From: Macrocystis pyrifera
Taxonomy: Eukaryota; Sar; Phaeophyceae; Laminariales; Laminariaceae
Assembly (NCBI GenBank): GCA_031763025.1
Contig: JASSKH010000004.1
Location: 2,852,001-2,916,000, forward strand
Direction: 5' to 3'
DNA: 64,000 bases
Positions 1 to 11,487 of the stretch are shown piece by piece. The notes under the pieces were generated by a model. That model was not told where the DNA came from and ran no database searches. It saw nothing but the letters and a program-made list of their open reading frames with translations. The position numbers and the translations under genes are program-made. How positions within the stretch are numbered: the stretch's first letter is position 1; each line of letters starts with the position of its first letter.

Positions 1-594
1 GAACTCAGAGTTAGGAGGGAAAAAAATCGCCGAAAACAATTGAAGAAATCCGAAACAAGCAGAACTTAAGGCGACCCACCGACAAAACTCGATGTCGCAG
101 CCGAAATGGGTGAAGCTGGGAACATTGTCAGGTGACCTGGCATCTCCTGGCTATAGTTAATCTCCTGGCGACCATACCGCTACCATCGCGACCCCACCTC
201 CAGGCAGGAAACAAGGGTAGAGAGAAAGAGAAAGAGGCCACGGAACAAACCTTTCCTGTTCAAAACAAACGCTTAGCACACGACACCGAGGTGGTGCTGG
301 TCGAGAGAAACGAAACGTTGCGAGATAAAACCCCAAGCGAAGACAAAGACTGGATAATGGCTTGTTTCGCACTTCGTCGACGGAGGTAGTCCTGTGGTAC
401 CGCCGTTGTCGTGCTTTCCGGGAGTTCGCCCGACATATACAACACTACAAACTAAACAGAATCTACACCATCGAGAACAGGATCGCCGCCCGCGAAGGCT
501 GAACAACACTTCGTGAACAAGAAACGAGAAAGAAAGAAACAATTAGACAAGGCTAATGCGCACGAAATCAAAGGAAAGCAAATCGAAACCGGAC

Positions 595-785
595 CAGACC
601 AGGCAGGCCAAACCAAAATAGACTAAAATAAACCAGACAAAGCCAAGCCAAACCAAACCAAAAACCAAACCAAACTATACCGAACCCAAACCAAACAGAA
701 CCAAACCATGGCTATCCCACACCAACATAAGGAACGAAAAACGCCTAAACCGAACCAAATCAAACGAAACCGAACCAAAATGTAT
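595..785. repeat. Degenerate CCAAA-type low-complexity tract
   Basis: About 190 bases are dominated by variants of CCAAA, CCAAAC and CCGAAC on the plus strand. No coding signal is present. It looks like a decayed short-unit satellite. Confidence 0.7.
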
Positions 786-3700
786 TTTCACGCATGCGCA
801 TTAGTTGGCAATACGAGTAGTGTAGACAGATTCACTTACCAGTGTCTACTACTTTGATCCCCTGCCTTTCGTGTATTCTCCGGGTCCTCCAACATTTGTT
901 CGCCAACAGCACCGAATAACAAGTGTGATAAGATAACACGGACCCTCGAACGACCCTTTTACGTGTTTGTTTCGACGACGGGGATAGTACAACCGCCGAG
1001 CGATGGGTCTACGAACATACAGCGAGGCGATCTTGCAAACGCCACCGGTGTTTCGTTGTGTGTGCCCCTAGTGGGTTGGCGAAGATGATCGCTTAAATTC
1101 GTCTCAGGATGGAGAAAAAAATCGCTGAAATTCATCCCAGGGTGTGTGTGTGTTTTTCTTACCATCAGGTTTGTACGGTGCGAATCGCAGTTAGGCTTAT
1201 TTATAACTGGAAACACTACATCTGATTTGCACTTGCTTGGCCTGTTGTTGCTTGATCTGGTGTAAGAGATATCATCGACAATTAACGTTGGGGAGTTCAA
1301 TAGGGCAGACGAGCCATGTTTGTGGCCAACAGAGTGGTTTGTCGATAGCAACGCCACAAACGTGTCACGGTGAGTGAGCAGGCTGTCCGGCCAGGTGAAA
1401 CCAAGAAATTGAATGAACCCGCAGAAAGAGAATGAGCGTAGTGAACTTCAATTGAAATCACAGGCTCGCGTATCGTATCATATGTACCTCCTCGTATGCC
1501 TTAAGACAGATGAAACCATTCTCGGGAGATTCCCAAGCATTGTTGCCATGATACTGGCACAGCCTCTCTAGAGCAGCCCGCGATAATCACCGTTGGGGGC
1601 ATATGCAGAAAGAAGATCGGTCGCCCACTGATGCATCGTGCGGTAGGGGTACCACGTTTTGGCCACACCATTTCTTGCCGACAAGACTCGTCAACTGACG
1701 AAGTACCCAACGTCGTTAGAACACCCGCAATATTCAACCGTTATAGCGATATACCTAAGCTAGGGAATTGCCGGTCGGGTTGTCCTCTCCTTTCGTTTCA
1801 GAGCTTATTCTATGTGAGGTATAGTTCTCATTAAGGGAGGAGCCTCGATGCGTATCTGGTACACTGTATCGTAGCACGGCTCCACTGACGCGTGCTCCGA
1901 TTGCCTTCTAGAGGTAGCGCCTAATGTTTCTGGCGCTCCTCACTCCAGAAGCCTTCTATCTCACCCGAAAAACGGGCCAAACCTTAATCAAGATGAGCAA
2001 CTCCATAGCCAAGGCTTACAAAGAACGAGAGTGGAAGACGTAAACGATATTTGAACGGTTTTTGGGGGTTGTTGAGTGCTCTTTCCGTAGTGTTCAGCAA
2101 GGGACCCGGATACAGGCAGGGGCCTGGACCCCAACAGGATTTGTGTCGGGGCGATGAGGCTGCGCCAGAGCTACAGTGCACTTTGGTTTTAGGCACTGCG
2201 CGCAAGGCACATGTTTCATTCAGGGGTAGTGTAAGTCAACATAAGATAACGTCAAAAACGCGAACAAACTGTATGGTGATACAGGAGTGTACAGAATGCT
2301 GCTACTCTTGCGCTGTCCTCCTTCCTATCTGGAGCGCACGTTTCGATCAGTTTCAGTCGCAATATTAGGCGTTTTTGATGGGGTGTACGTACGTTGTCAA
2401 TAGCCTGAAGTTCTTGCTTGTCCCTCAGCCAACAAAGATGTACTGGCAGGACCAGTGCACTGCCAGTGTTCAATGGCCCGGAAGCGAGCCCTACGAAACT
2501 TCCTTTCACGTGTAGCTCAAGCGCAATCCGTTTACAAACTGCATGTGTAGATCGGCGGTAGGATGACAGGCGTAATTTGAAAGGTTAGCACATGCCAAAT
2601 CGTATTATAACACCAATTTCGACACACATGTGGAAACGTCGATATCAGGATACGAAGCACAAGTTAGATCGGATCAACAACGCTTCCTCAAAGCCGTAAA
2701 TCACGTCGCCTACGCGGCAGAAACCCGGCACGCACATTGGTATAATCTACCATCTGTAAATGAGCGCCATCAAAAAGTATTCGATGTTTTCCCTCGTATA
2801 ATGGGTACAGTTATTGGGTCCGCGATATACCCTATGTAACCTGTCTCGCTGTCTTGCGTTGTTCAAATGTTTCCAAGTGAACTCGTTTGTGGTACTGCTA
2901 TTGTTTTCCAGGGGTTGTAACTGGCCGATTGCGAGGGCAGGGCCGAGCCGGGCCGGGCCGGGTCAAGAAAAATGAATATATATATTAACAGAGCCAGCAT
3001 GTAATGGCTGAACCGAGCCGTGGCCCATCCCCTCTAACATTGATGACTCGGGCCGGGGGTACGGTCTAACCGAAATGAAGTTGATAGGCCTAAACGGGCC
3101 GCGGTGCATCAAAAACAACAGTGATACGACGGGCCAGGCCAAATCCCGGGCCGGATCACAGTGCCTCCCCATTACGACCTGAGACGTTTTTTAAAAGGAT
3201 CCAAGCATGTTTGGCTACGAAGACCGGTGCGGTGTGCCAAACAAAAAATTAACAATAATTTACCGTGAGTGAGCATCTAGCCCGGCTGGAAGAAACCGGG
3301 AAATGGGATCAAGTACTCGCGGACGAAAAAGGTACAACTTGAAAATATCGCTCGGCTTTCACAGATGTGATATTGCATGCATCTGCCCTATATTGGTACC
3401 TAAGATAGAACTACACGCCAGAGGAAACTCCCAAATAAGCGTAGGCTTCACGCTGCTCTATTATTATGAGTGTTCGCTTTTCCGCAATAATGGTCCTCTG
3501 AAGTCGTTCCTCCATGCATGTGCAGAAGCAGGCTTCGTCACCCCCTATCCCCATATCAACCTTAGATCAAGTTTATGAATAATTTAGCCGAAGCGAAGCT
3601 GTGTAGAGGACGACGTTAGGGTCCAGATGCACCCTTGAACGGACGCAACATGTATACTTGTGTATGCGTATTGCAAAGCACCTCAAGACACTTGAAGATG

Positions 3701-6700
3701 TCCACATATAGAAGGGTCATCAGAAGAAGTACGTCATAAACATCGTATTACCATCGAAGAGAAAATGCCAACTTCAAGTCGTGACGATATGTTTCCTCGA
3801 AGAACATTGAGAGTAGGTGGACAGGCTGCACGCGTCGTATTCCCTGTTTTTTGTCCTGACCCGTGCTTTCCAGATTTGTCGCACTCAATACACCTCCTTA
3901 TTAGTTGCTAGACGGGGTGCAAAAACATCCCGTCTGGTCTATTTCGCCTGTGGCACGCGCAATTCGCTCTCCGCACTGAAGTTAGGAATCGAACTTTTGA
4001 CTTTCAGCTCCTTCAAGGCGCGGCAACGCCTGTCAGGTACCTGATACGTACCAAAATATAACCCCTGCCGTCTCGCGATGCGAACACTTACCAGTAATAC
4101 TATTCGTATACCCCCGCTGCTATATCATGCCCATTGGTCACGACGTAAAGGCCAAAGCGATGAAACCCTTTGCTCCGTCGGTAATCGCCTCGTTGCTCGG
4201 GAAGCGGACCGGCAATATGAATATCACACACATGCTGCCTGGCCACGACCATGCACTTTCGTACGTTCCAGTAGTTTCATGAAGCGGTGTGCCTAGTGCA
4301 CACACCCGCAGATGTTGTATTCACCAGCACTCACAGCGTGTTTTCCGAACGGATCACGCCTGTGGGGACTGGCACCCCTTGTTGGACACAGACCAGCAAG
4401 TTATTGGTAGTTTCCCCAAGACGGGAGCGCAGTACCAAAACGGTTGACGGGACACCTTACCGAACCCACAGGACATCTCCAGTCGGTGAATTTGTTTCTC
4501 CAATCGTCGTACAATACAGTGGGTATAGTAGAATATGTTTTGCTCACCCGCCCCCGCCCGAACCACGCTATCACCGTTGAATATTTACCCGGTCTTAGCC
4601 GCCCCTCCATATCATCAGAGAGGGTTTGGTGCCACCCACGATCAGAAGAAGATCCCGTCAAGCGAACTGGATATTTGTGCACATTCTTCGGCAACGCCTC
4701 CGGGTACCACATCTGCATTGCGAGCGATACGTTAACTCGGCCAGCGCAAACGACGATTCGCCAGGTAGGTCATTGGAAGTGTTTAGTTGGTGTACTGCCG
4801 CTGCACCGCTGGCGGCGGCCAGAATAGCGCTTATGAGTAACCTGGTGTTTTGACAGCTTGTCTCATCGTTTCCGGTGCTACAGTATATATATACACAGCA
4901 GCAGCACGTACGTAATGTATATTTTTGTATTCTTTTTTTCCTTTCCCATTCAATACCTTCTCCCTTTTTTTTTCTATCTGCTACCCCGGTCGTGACTCAG
5001 ACCCAGATTCACAAAGCAAGCTCGTTTCCCTCCGCCCCATGACGGTTCGTGCCTCGCGTTATTATCACAAGAAAACCTCGACCCTTTCGTCCCTCTTCGA
5101 CCCGCATCGAATTGCGCCTACCCGCGCTAACGTCGGTACTCCCATCTAGTGCGTAGTTGAGTCATATTTTCCTTTGTTGTTTACTACATGCAAACGCAAA
5201 CATCCGATCCACGTGCGGTAGGAACTCCAGGAGCAACTTTTAGTAGCATTCGTTGGTACCGCTAGGCCGCTGGGGCGACAGGTGTCACATGGAATCGACC
5301 ACCCGAATACCATATACGCTTTACGAGAAACTGAACAGGCGGCACAAGTCACCATGTCCCTACACTGTGCGATAAGTGGCAGGTTGCGCGTGATGGAGGG
5401 GCCGCGAACAAATTTCCCAAGTACCCCTCGTGTTTTAGCGCGGGAGGTAGAGGGGCAGCGATGGGCAGCAACAAGAAGCGCTCGCACATGTGCTCTGCAT
5501 GTGGCACACAAAAGCAAGTTATTGATGGTGGTTCAAGACACCTGCCTGATTTTCAACTTTTTTGCATACTCTTTCTTTCTTCTGTCCTTACGGGAGGAGT
5601 CGTGTGGCGTGGGTGGATGACGAGCCAGCTTCGCTTGTTTCGTTTGGGGCGTAGTTGACGAAAGAAGGACGGAGAATGTATACAGGGCAGCAAGGTACCA
5701 GACGGCCTAGTATGGAGAACCTGGCTATGCTACTCACACCACAAATTGCTGCGACTACTTGGAGGGTGATTTGTGCTTCGGTTTGCCTGTTCTTTTCCTT
5801 GAGTCTTTGTCTTATCTGTATGTAGTGTGTAGCGCTGCTGTTTCTTTAGCTCGTTCTTTCTAAGTGTCGTTCACATCCCCTGCGGGGAGGCACGACAGAG
5901 TTTTCTTTACTTTTCCTTTTCCTATTTTTTTTCCTCCAATTGTTTCTTCGCTTTCTGTTATTTTTGTTTGTTTGTTTCCTTTTGGTATCTCTTTTTCCTA
6001 GAATGTGCATGTCGTTCCTGTCGTATCCGGTATCATCGCATGGTACTACGTTGTCTACTCTGCTTACTGAGGGGCAATGTAGTATCTCTGTGTCGTAGTT
6101 TTCTGGCCACCGAACTTGTAACTCTTCTAGGATTGAAGAATCGGCACGGACACTGGTTTTGCTGGATGTCGACGCGACGGGTCGAAATGGCGGTTCAATG
6201 TGAAGAACACACACAAAGGACCTTGTACACATATTTCCGTACGTTTTTTATATGGTGGTTTGCTGTGTAAATATTGTCCTCTGCACTGCAGCTATGTATC
6301 CGAGTTCCATCGTTTTAGCGGCCTATGAAACACGTTTCATGGTGAACAGTATACCTCGCGAACCACAGATACTTGAGATTTTCAACCGGTGTTAGACAAA
6401 AACCACAGCAGCATTCACACCAATCGTTTCTAACGGACAGCAAACCACTAAAACGTTCGGTCTGTTGTATTCCCATCCTGTACACGTATCCCTGTGCGTA
6501 AGTTTATTCCGTAGCCCCTACCCCGTAGAACTCTGTTGCGCTCGTGCTTTGGCGGGCGCAGAGGCTGGCACCGGTCGGTAAGCGTGTGGGTGGCATTGTC
6601 GTCGACGTTCAGTCTTGAACAACGTTGGTGGCGTGAGAATCCGTTCGAGGTTTACGCTGACCAACAGGTGGTGGAGTGTTTAATATGGCGTTCGTCTTTG

Positions 6701-7130
6701 AGGCGTTCTTCGTGTTAAGGGTGGGTCGACATATTTGGCTGTAATACAAAAATATTGCCGTTAAAGAAAGGTTTTCGAACATGTGCCTCAGGACTCCGCA
6801 GGTAGGGTTCGGGGGGTGTGACTTTCCCACAAGGAATGTTCCCCTCGAAACCAAAATCGAACGCCGGTCCTTAACGTGATGATCACTGCTACCAGGACAT
6901 TCAGTAGGGAGAGTAATCTTTGCTGACATTGCTGTACCGAAAAAGCAAAAACTACAGTCCACCCGCGTTTTTCTTCCGACGATACGGACGTGAGCAAAAC
7001 AGAAAAACGTAGTTTTCCACTGATCTAAGCATTGTATATATGTTCACTATATTCAGTGATATCCTCAAGCTGTTTGTATATACGTGAAACATAATTCGCC
7101 ATCTGCTAAGAAGGGGGTCATCACGCTTTG

Positions 7131-7309
7131 GGCCACAAGAGCCAAATCTCCTTCGCATGTTCACCCGATTCATTTTTGGGTAACTTGTAACCTCTTGATT
7201 TTCGTCGAGTATTCGGCCTTTAGGCCACAAAGGCCAAATCTCCTTCGCATATCAAACCGATATATTTTAGGGGAAACTTGTAACCCCTTGATTTTCGTCG
7301 AGTATTCGG
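7131..7309. repeat. Two-unit tandem repeat of about 90 bp
   Basis: Two neighbouring ~90-bp units share the order GGCCACAA, CCAAATCTCCTTCGCAT, AACTTGTAACC and TTGATTTTCGTCGAGTATTC. The units differ mainly in their middles. No protein function is evident. Confidence 0.8.
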
Positions 7310-8263
7310 TCAGGTTCAACAAGTACTCTGCAGCTCTTTTTTTGGTTGGACAAGCGCGGCCACAAAAGGAAGGCCGACAACTATACGTAACAATTACAAT
7401 CGCCCAATATTTTTTCATGTTTGTGTACAAACCTTGCACTAACCTGTGTTGGTTGCACAAGCCGGCACCATGAATTGTACAGGCTTACTGTGCAGTCGTA
7501 TTGAGTTGTTCAATAACGTCTTGTGTGCCATAGACGCGTTTTACGACAGAGGTAGAATATTTTCGCCAAAATAATTTCTGAATGTCTGGGTCCCTTAAGC
7601 CAAAACCGTCGACATGACATTCTTGTTTCGAAAAATGACGTTTTTTAAATACTCGGGCCATATGACTTTTACTCGGGGTGCAATTTGTTTTGCCTGAAGT
7701 CATTTTCGGTTGAGGTATGGAGCTCCTTAATTAAGGAGCGTGAGAAAAATTGGGGTGAACCTCTATCGTAGAACCCCTCCAAACCGTTGTGTATATATTT
7801 TTTGACCTGCGTGCGATAATAGTGTTTTTTTGCCCGTAATTTATTTCGCTGCTTGAGGAACCCGATACAATACTGGGGTTAAATTCGCTTATTATCTGGA
7901 AAATCAGGGCAGGCGCCAGTCCAAAACTCATTACGAAGTTCTGTTGTGTTGAAGAGATATTTGAGAAAACACCAATATTGTTAGGTCACAACTATTAGAA
8001 AACCTGACGGCAACCTATCGTTGTGTTTGAAGTTCACAGAAGAGCGCGTCATAATCGAGGTGCCTCCGCGCACGATATGGTACATACGCCACGACGTAGG
8101 TACGAAGTAAGGTTGTGGCTTGGCCGCAACGTCCCGCAATTTTCCTAAATGACCACCTGTGTACAGACACTGCCCCAATCCTGAACCAGCCCCCCTATTT
8201 CCTTCCGCAAATATCAGGACCGGACATAGACACGCGCATACATAGGGACGACTGGGCGCCGCG

Positions 8264-8437
8264 ATGACGTTGTCCAAGGTTACGCTGATAGGTACACTGA
8301 GCGCGCTGGCCGTGACCAGTGTAGTAGGCCAACTATCATGCGTCCAGCTCAACGCCACGGACCTCTCATCGTGTACGTGCAACGACGCTTCCTTGACTTT
8401 CACTATTGAAGGAGAGACGACAGTATCGGCCAACACG
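8264..8437 (+). CDS. Gene 1 exon 1: signal peptide and N-terminal Cys segment
   Basis: The ATG opens MTLSKV followed by a hydrophobic stretch ending VVGQ, a typical signal peptide. The rest reads SCVQLNATDLSSCTC and then a strand-like LTFTIEGETTV. The exon is 58 codons and ends in phase 0 at ACG|GTGAGT. The same ATG and following words recur in gene 2, which supports this start. Confidence 0.85.
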
Positions 8438-11400
8438 GTGAGTGGATCAGTAAGGGAATGTAAGCGTACTATTTTTTGCTGGTACACCTCTTGCTGCCAA
8501 GCCCTTCATGGATGGACACTCTTGTACCTGGTGTGCTCTACCCATGTTTTTTTTTTTCCCCGAAAAGTGACATCACGATCTCGGATCACGACAAAAATGT
8601 CGACCAAGGATTTTCCACCAATCCAAATTTCCAACCAAAACGATTGACCAATCAGAAAACTGCGGGCACGAAATCCCTTTCTCTCTACTTCTGCACTTTA
8701 TTGAAAGCCGCGCTCCCACACGCATGATGCACTGGGTTTGCGGGCGGCTTACTGCATGATATAGATGTATCAATATCTTAACAGTATATTAACAATGGCC
8801 AGGTCTGTAAAAAGTGTTCGTATTTGCTCCTGCCTACAGGCCAGCAAACCTCCCATCGTTGTCGACGAATTACGTAGTACCCTAGTCTAAGGCTTAGGCT
8901 TCGCAGTATTCACAGTGCCCCTGCGTCAAAAGTGTTCAGTCCATCCCTGTACTGGCAATTTCTTCACCTCGAAGTGTTCAGTCCATCCCGGTACTGGCAA
9001 TTCTTCACCTCGAAGTGGATGAGTTCAAGAGCGACGGACGTCGGATCGACGTGCGACCAACGATGGCGCGCCTGGTGCTGTTATGAGTATACGTATACTG
9101 CCGCACATACCACAAAAATCAGCACACGTACGCAAGCCACTACACTCCTAGTTGTAGTCGATAATAATGTGATGCATACTTTACGGCCTTCTATTGATTA
9201 AACATGCCGAGGTATTGAGGCTGGATGACAATCGACCGGGTAGGCCACGCCCAGCTACACCGCTGTATGTACCACAAAAAATGCTTCTAACAACAGAGAA
9301 TGTATGCCTGGTACAGAGTGCCTCATCGACATACTTACAGCGACAGTATATTTCGGAATTGTGTATGTACCTGATACGTAATATACTCCGTGAAGCGACA
9401 TTACGTACGCGGCTCGAATGTACAAAATGAGATGGTATCATCTATAAATATATACAAGGCTTTCCTTCGGAGTAGGTATTCCGTCGTTTCTTGTACAAAT
9501 ACATTTAGTTTGGTTGGCTTTGGGCTATGACGCCAATTGCAGTTTTGGTTGGTTTTGGGCTTTGACGCCAATTGCAGTTATAGTGCAATTGGGGCAATAC
9601 CCAAAGCCAACCAAACTAAATGTATTTGTGTAAGAAATGGTGAAGGATGTAATAATCGCGTTTATTTGTGAATGTAATGTGAAACGTAAGATCGGGTGAC
9701 GCAAGAGTAAGAATGACATTCGTCTAACAATAAGGATAACATATTTCATCAGTGCGGGGAGAGAGAGTGGAGTAGTGCATGGCATGTGGATGATATACAA
9801 CATACATGCTGTTGTTTCAAGGAAGGTTCGGGACAGAGGGGAAAGCAGCAGTGCCGGCGACGACAACGGTTATGGAAATGTTGTATAGTTGCTGGGCGGC
9901 CGCGATTTCGATTTAGCCAGCATAGGAGTTTGGATGAGACATGATACGTAAATAGTCTTCCAGGCTGCTGTAGTAACGAGGCGGGAGGCCCAGAATGTGG
10001 ATCTGTCCGCTGTTGAACCCGTTGGGTATGTGTAGGGAGAAATAATCGTGATTTTGGGAAATGTGGGAACAATTTGTTGCCTCTCATTCGTCCTGGATGG
10101 AGACAATCTGCTTGGCGTACTGCTTCGGAATTCCGCGAAGCCCTGGAGCAGGCGAAATGGAGGGAGTCTTTTTGCGCTTGATGATGATGTCTCCGTCTTT
10201 GATGGTGGAGTCCGTCAGGCGGCAGTTGTAGCACTTGCCACCGACCTGATCGAAGTAAACAGGGTGCGCGGGGCGGGAGTGGCGTGCAGGGAATGGCGGG
10301 GGAGGGGGAAGGGGGGGGGGGGGGCAGAGTTCATTATTTGTACTGCTCTACAGCGGCACAACAGCAGTACGTAATCGCTTGCTATACGACGGCAGCAGCA
10401 GCAGCAGAAGCAGCAAGTACATGCGTAAAACGCAGCAGGAAAACGGCCAAAATATTTTTTTAACGTACCAAAACGACCATTTGGGTGCAAAAACGACCAA
10501 GAAAAACAGTAATCCGAATACATAAGAACAATCAGTGGATATTGAGCCAGCATTAGCAGTATCAGTCGCAGCAGCAGCAGCAGCAGCAGCAGTAGCAACG
10601 GCTTCGAGCAGTGGTTGCGGCAGCATTAGCAACATTAGCAGCAGCAGAAGCAGCAATGGATCGCCGCAGCGTTGGCAGCAGTAGCGGCATAGCAAATATA
10701 TGATAAAAAAGAGGAAACAAAGTATGTACCCTGGTATGCCGCGACCGCAAAAACTACGGAATTTCATTGGCGAAACAAAAATATGTACACACAAATGACC
10801 AACATGATGTACAACGCAGCAGTAGCACCACAGCAGCGTAGCAGCGATATGGAAAGAACGAAGCCCAAAACGAGAAAAAGCAGTACGTACGCAAAATGCA
10901 GCTACAAAATGACCAAAACATTTTTTCCAGGTACTCAAACGACCATTTAGGTACAAAAACGATCAAGAAAAACAATAATCCGAGTACATGCGAACATCCA
11001 GTGAATATTGCGGCAGCATTATTATTAGCATTAGCAGCAGCAGCAGCAGCAACAGCAACGGATCGCCGCAACGTTGGCTGCAGCAGCAGCATAGCAACGA
11101 TGTCAAAAGAAGGAAGAAAAAAACTATGTACCCTGGTCTGCCGCAATCGCAAAACGTACGGTAATTATTGACGATACATAAATATATGTACACACACACG
11201 AGTGTAATACACACACAAATCACGTCCAGCATGATGTACGGCAACAACGCAGCAACACCACAAAAAAAATCGTTGACGATAGAGAAATATGTACACACGC
11301 ACAAGTGTAATAGGCACACAAATCGTGTCCAGCATGATGTGTACGGGAACAACGCAGCAGCGCCACAAAACGACAAAACGACCAAGAAACACAATTATCC

Positions 11401-11450
11401 GAGTACATACGAACACTCAATTCAGTGAATATTGCGGCACCACTATAAAT

Positions 11451-11487
<37 letters not shown>

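Larger units (their letters stand above)
1..8263. other. Region without a recognisable gene
   Basis: I see no exon here with both a recognisable domain and splice sites. Open frames are short, overlap on both strands and resemble no family I know. The stretch contains a degenerate CCAAA tract, a short GGGCC-rich run near 2940-2965 and a two-unit tandem repeat near 7.2 kb. The last ~100 bases precede the start codon of the first VWA-WSC gene and probably hold its promoter and 5' UTR. No TATA box or other promoter element was clear enough to call. Confidence 0.5.
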
